Shown here in pieces: positions 51,283 through 52,070 of a stretch of DNA of 52,070 bases. The position numbers and the translations under genes were made by a program. Origin of the DNA: Rhizaria sp. SCN 62-66 (lineage: Eukaryota; Rhizaria, unplaced); NCBI GenBank assembly GCA_001724265.1, contig MEDY01000211.1, positions 1 to 52,070 on the forward strand, written 5' to 3'. Position 1 is the first letter of the stretch. Each line of letters begins with the position of its first letter. The notes beneath the pieces are model-generated. The model saw only the letters and a program-made list of their open reading frames with translations, made no database searches and was not told the origin of the DNA.

Positions 51283-51414
51283 CAACTGCAGACGGGGCTG
51301 GAGGGTGCCGCGGGGGCTGAGGACGAGGCGCGGCTGAGCCCCGTGGACGTGGCGGCGCCCGACGAGACGCAGGACGCCTCGGGGCTGATGTCGCCGGGCA
51401 CCAACTACACGTGA
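48819..51414 (+). CDS. AMPK beta subunit (glycogen-binding and ASC domains)
   Basis: The scaffold subunit of AMP-activated protein kinase, which joins the alpha kinase and gamma sensor and binds glycogen. Two exons: 48819-50561 and 50731-51414, 808 aa (human beta about 270). It starts MGQTPS, so Gly2 with Ser6 fits N-myristoylation as in MGNTSS of human beta1. Residues 7-460 are a Gly/Ala/Pro/Gln/His low-complexity extension. The CBM48 domain is about 461-550: GSFNGW with Trp485, YYYKF with Lys515 and QWRVDEDAP with Trp522 are the sugar-binding positions. Ser in LPLES lies about where Ser108 does. The intron splits just before the ASC domain (about 582-712: VPPHLVHKLFLN, ALNHLFVW, VVVTAMAQRF, KFVTTAYYAPKR). 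This domain carries a Thr/Ser/Gly insert and an Ala/Gly insert. A poly-Gln tail follows. Residues contacting alpha and gamma appear kept. Confidence 0.92.
50562..50730 (+). other. Intron of AMPK beta gene
   Basis: 169 nt, AT-rich, phase 0, donor GTACGC, acceptor CTTCCGCAG. It joins FVPSQ to EDLLKDAPRVPPHL. Without removal the frame stops at 50576, before the ASC domain. Confidence 0.92.
51223..51285 (+). repeat. CAG tract, 21 Gln
   Basis: Near-pure CAG with three CAA, encoding 21 Gln downstream of the AMPK beta ASC domain. Confidence 0.95.
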
Positions 51415-51729
51415 GGCCGTCGGGCATCTCACCTCGCGTTCACAACCCTTCGAGGATTCTGCGCGAGTCTAAAGCTTTACACTAGCAACGTCGATGTAAA
51501 CTGGCGTATTAGGCCATCAATAATATATAATAAAAAATATTGTATTTAATCACGAACGTATCTCGGGTTAAACGCATGTCATTATTTGTCGGACACACTT
51601 TTTTCGGAACCGTGTTCAGGCCCACGGTCAGTTGGAAGCAGGACGCGGCGCACTTAGCCTGGCCGTCTCGATCGGTCAGAGGGTGAGCAATGGTTGCTTC
51701 TTTTCGGAAGAAAGAGAACAGTTCTAACC
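51415..51729. promoter_or_regulatory. AMPK beta 3' end and eS17 promoter
   Basis: 315 bp. AATAAA at 51529-51534, 115 nt past the AMPK beta stop, is a plausible poly(A) signal. The later half must contain the eS17 promoter and 5' UTR. The 12-mer TATTTGTCGGAC at 51583-51594 recurs at 51790-51801 in the first eS17 intron. Confidence 0.5.
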
Positions 51730-52070
51730 ATGGTACGTAATCATGTTAATGAAATATGTGCATGTTTTCTTCCCCTTTCACATCAGTACTATTTGTCGGA
51801 CGCCCGTCTTGTATCACGTGTCGGAAGTTTCACCCTCGACCTAGTTAGTGGTAAAGTCACTCACCCATTTGCTTTGCTCTCTCCGCTCTTTTGCCCCTTA
51901 CTCCTATGGTGTCTATCTGTGTGCCCCGTATCATGCACTCTTCTTGCTTTCTTTAGGGCCGTGTCCGTAATAAGCTCGTCAAGCGCTCCTCGCGCCAGAT
52001 CATCGAGAAGTACTACTCGAAGCTCACCTTCGACTTCGACACCAACAAGCGCCTCATGGCCACCATGGCT
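51730..52070 (+). CDS. RPS17: Ribosomal protein eS17, 5' part only
   Basis: A component of the cytosolic 40S ribosomal subunit. Exon 1 ends right after the start codon (51730-51732). After a 224-nt intron the second exon begins at 51957 and reads [20 protein letters not shown], then [13 protein letters not shown]. This aligns without gaps to the N-terminus of human eS17 ([20 protein letters not shown], then TRLGNDFHTNKR). Only 39 residues are in the window; the family has about 135. A first exon holding just the ATG is common in ribosomal protein genes. Confidence 0.95.
   Translation, partial: MVRNHVNEICACFLPLSHQYYLSDARLVSRVGSFTLDLVSGKVTHPFALLSPLFCPLLLWCLSVCPVSCTLLAFFRAVSVISSSSAPRARSSRSTTRSSPSTSTPTSASWPPW
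51733..51956 (+). other. Intron 1 of eS17
   Basis: 224 nt, AT-rich, phase 0, donor GTACGT directly after ATG, acceptor TTCTTTAG. Possible branch site CACTCACCC. Confidence 0.9.

Overview
This is nuclear DNA of a microbial eukaryote, probably a free-living protist. The evidence is AT-rich spliceosomal introns, long AT-rich intergenic spacers, and eukaryote-only genes (EMC7, LAMTOR2, AMPK beta, MAP2K-type kinase, eS17, FAAH-type amidase). Coding sequence is very GC-rich, giving proteins full of Ala, Pro, Ser, poly-Gln and acidic runs. Introns and spacers are clearly AT-rich. Six introns can be placed by hand (106-224 nt); five start GTACG and one GTATG. Ten terminal stops can be seen: eight TGA, two TAA, no TAG. 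I cannot name the species or clade. The presence of FAAH, LAMTOR2 and AMPK beta fits many lineages.

Layout, left to right: (1) 2-17188 +, the 3' 5,728 codons of a giant intronless Ala/Ser-rich protein, open at the window edge. (2) 17455-18215 -, EMC7, two exons. (3) 18763-21699 +, a poly-Gln coiled-coil protein (A), followed 32 nt later by 21732-23828 + (B). The end of A is the heptamer T TTA AAC directly before TGA, and the -1 frame runs open from there into B, so A and B may be one gene expressed by -1 ribosomal frameshifting. (4) 24377-29542 -, a greatly enlarged FAAH-type amidase. (5) 30049-33318 +, an unrecognised protein interrupted by one in-frame TAG at 30733. (6) 33798-40474 +, a three-exon RING-finger protein of 2,125 aa; the RING is split over two small exons and the start of the third. 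(7) a perfect 29-bp inverted repeat at 40709-40775. (8) 41121-46580 -, a MAP2K-like kinase with a long activation-segment insertion. (9) 47529-48128 -, LAMTOR2. (10) 48819-51414 +, AMPK beta. (11) 51730 onward +, the start of ribosomal protein eS17.

Functional links: the right-hand cluster (MAP2K-like, LAMTOR2, AMPK beta) joins three proteins that, in animals, meet on the lysosome surface. LAMTOR2/LAMTOR3 scaffolds MEK1 and anchors mTORC1, and AMPK is activated there. LAMTOR2 and AMPK beta are divergent with about 690 bp between start codons. EMC7 belongs to the ER membrane insertase and FAAH is a membrane-bound lipid-amide hydrolase. The other large proteins are unrecognised.

The most promising leads are the two recoding candidates (the A/B slippery site and the in-frame TAG). 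Either could also be an assembly error or an unusual intron, and transcripts or peptides would decide. All calls were made by reading; no search or folding software was used.
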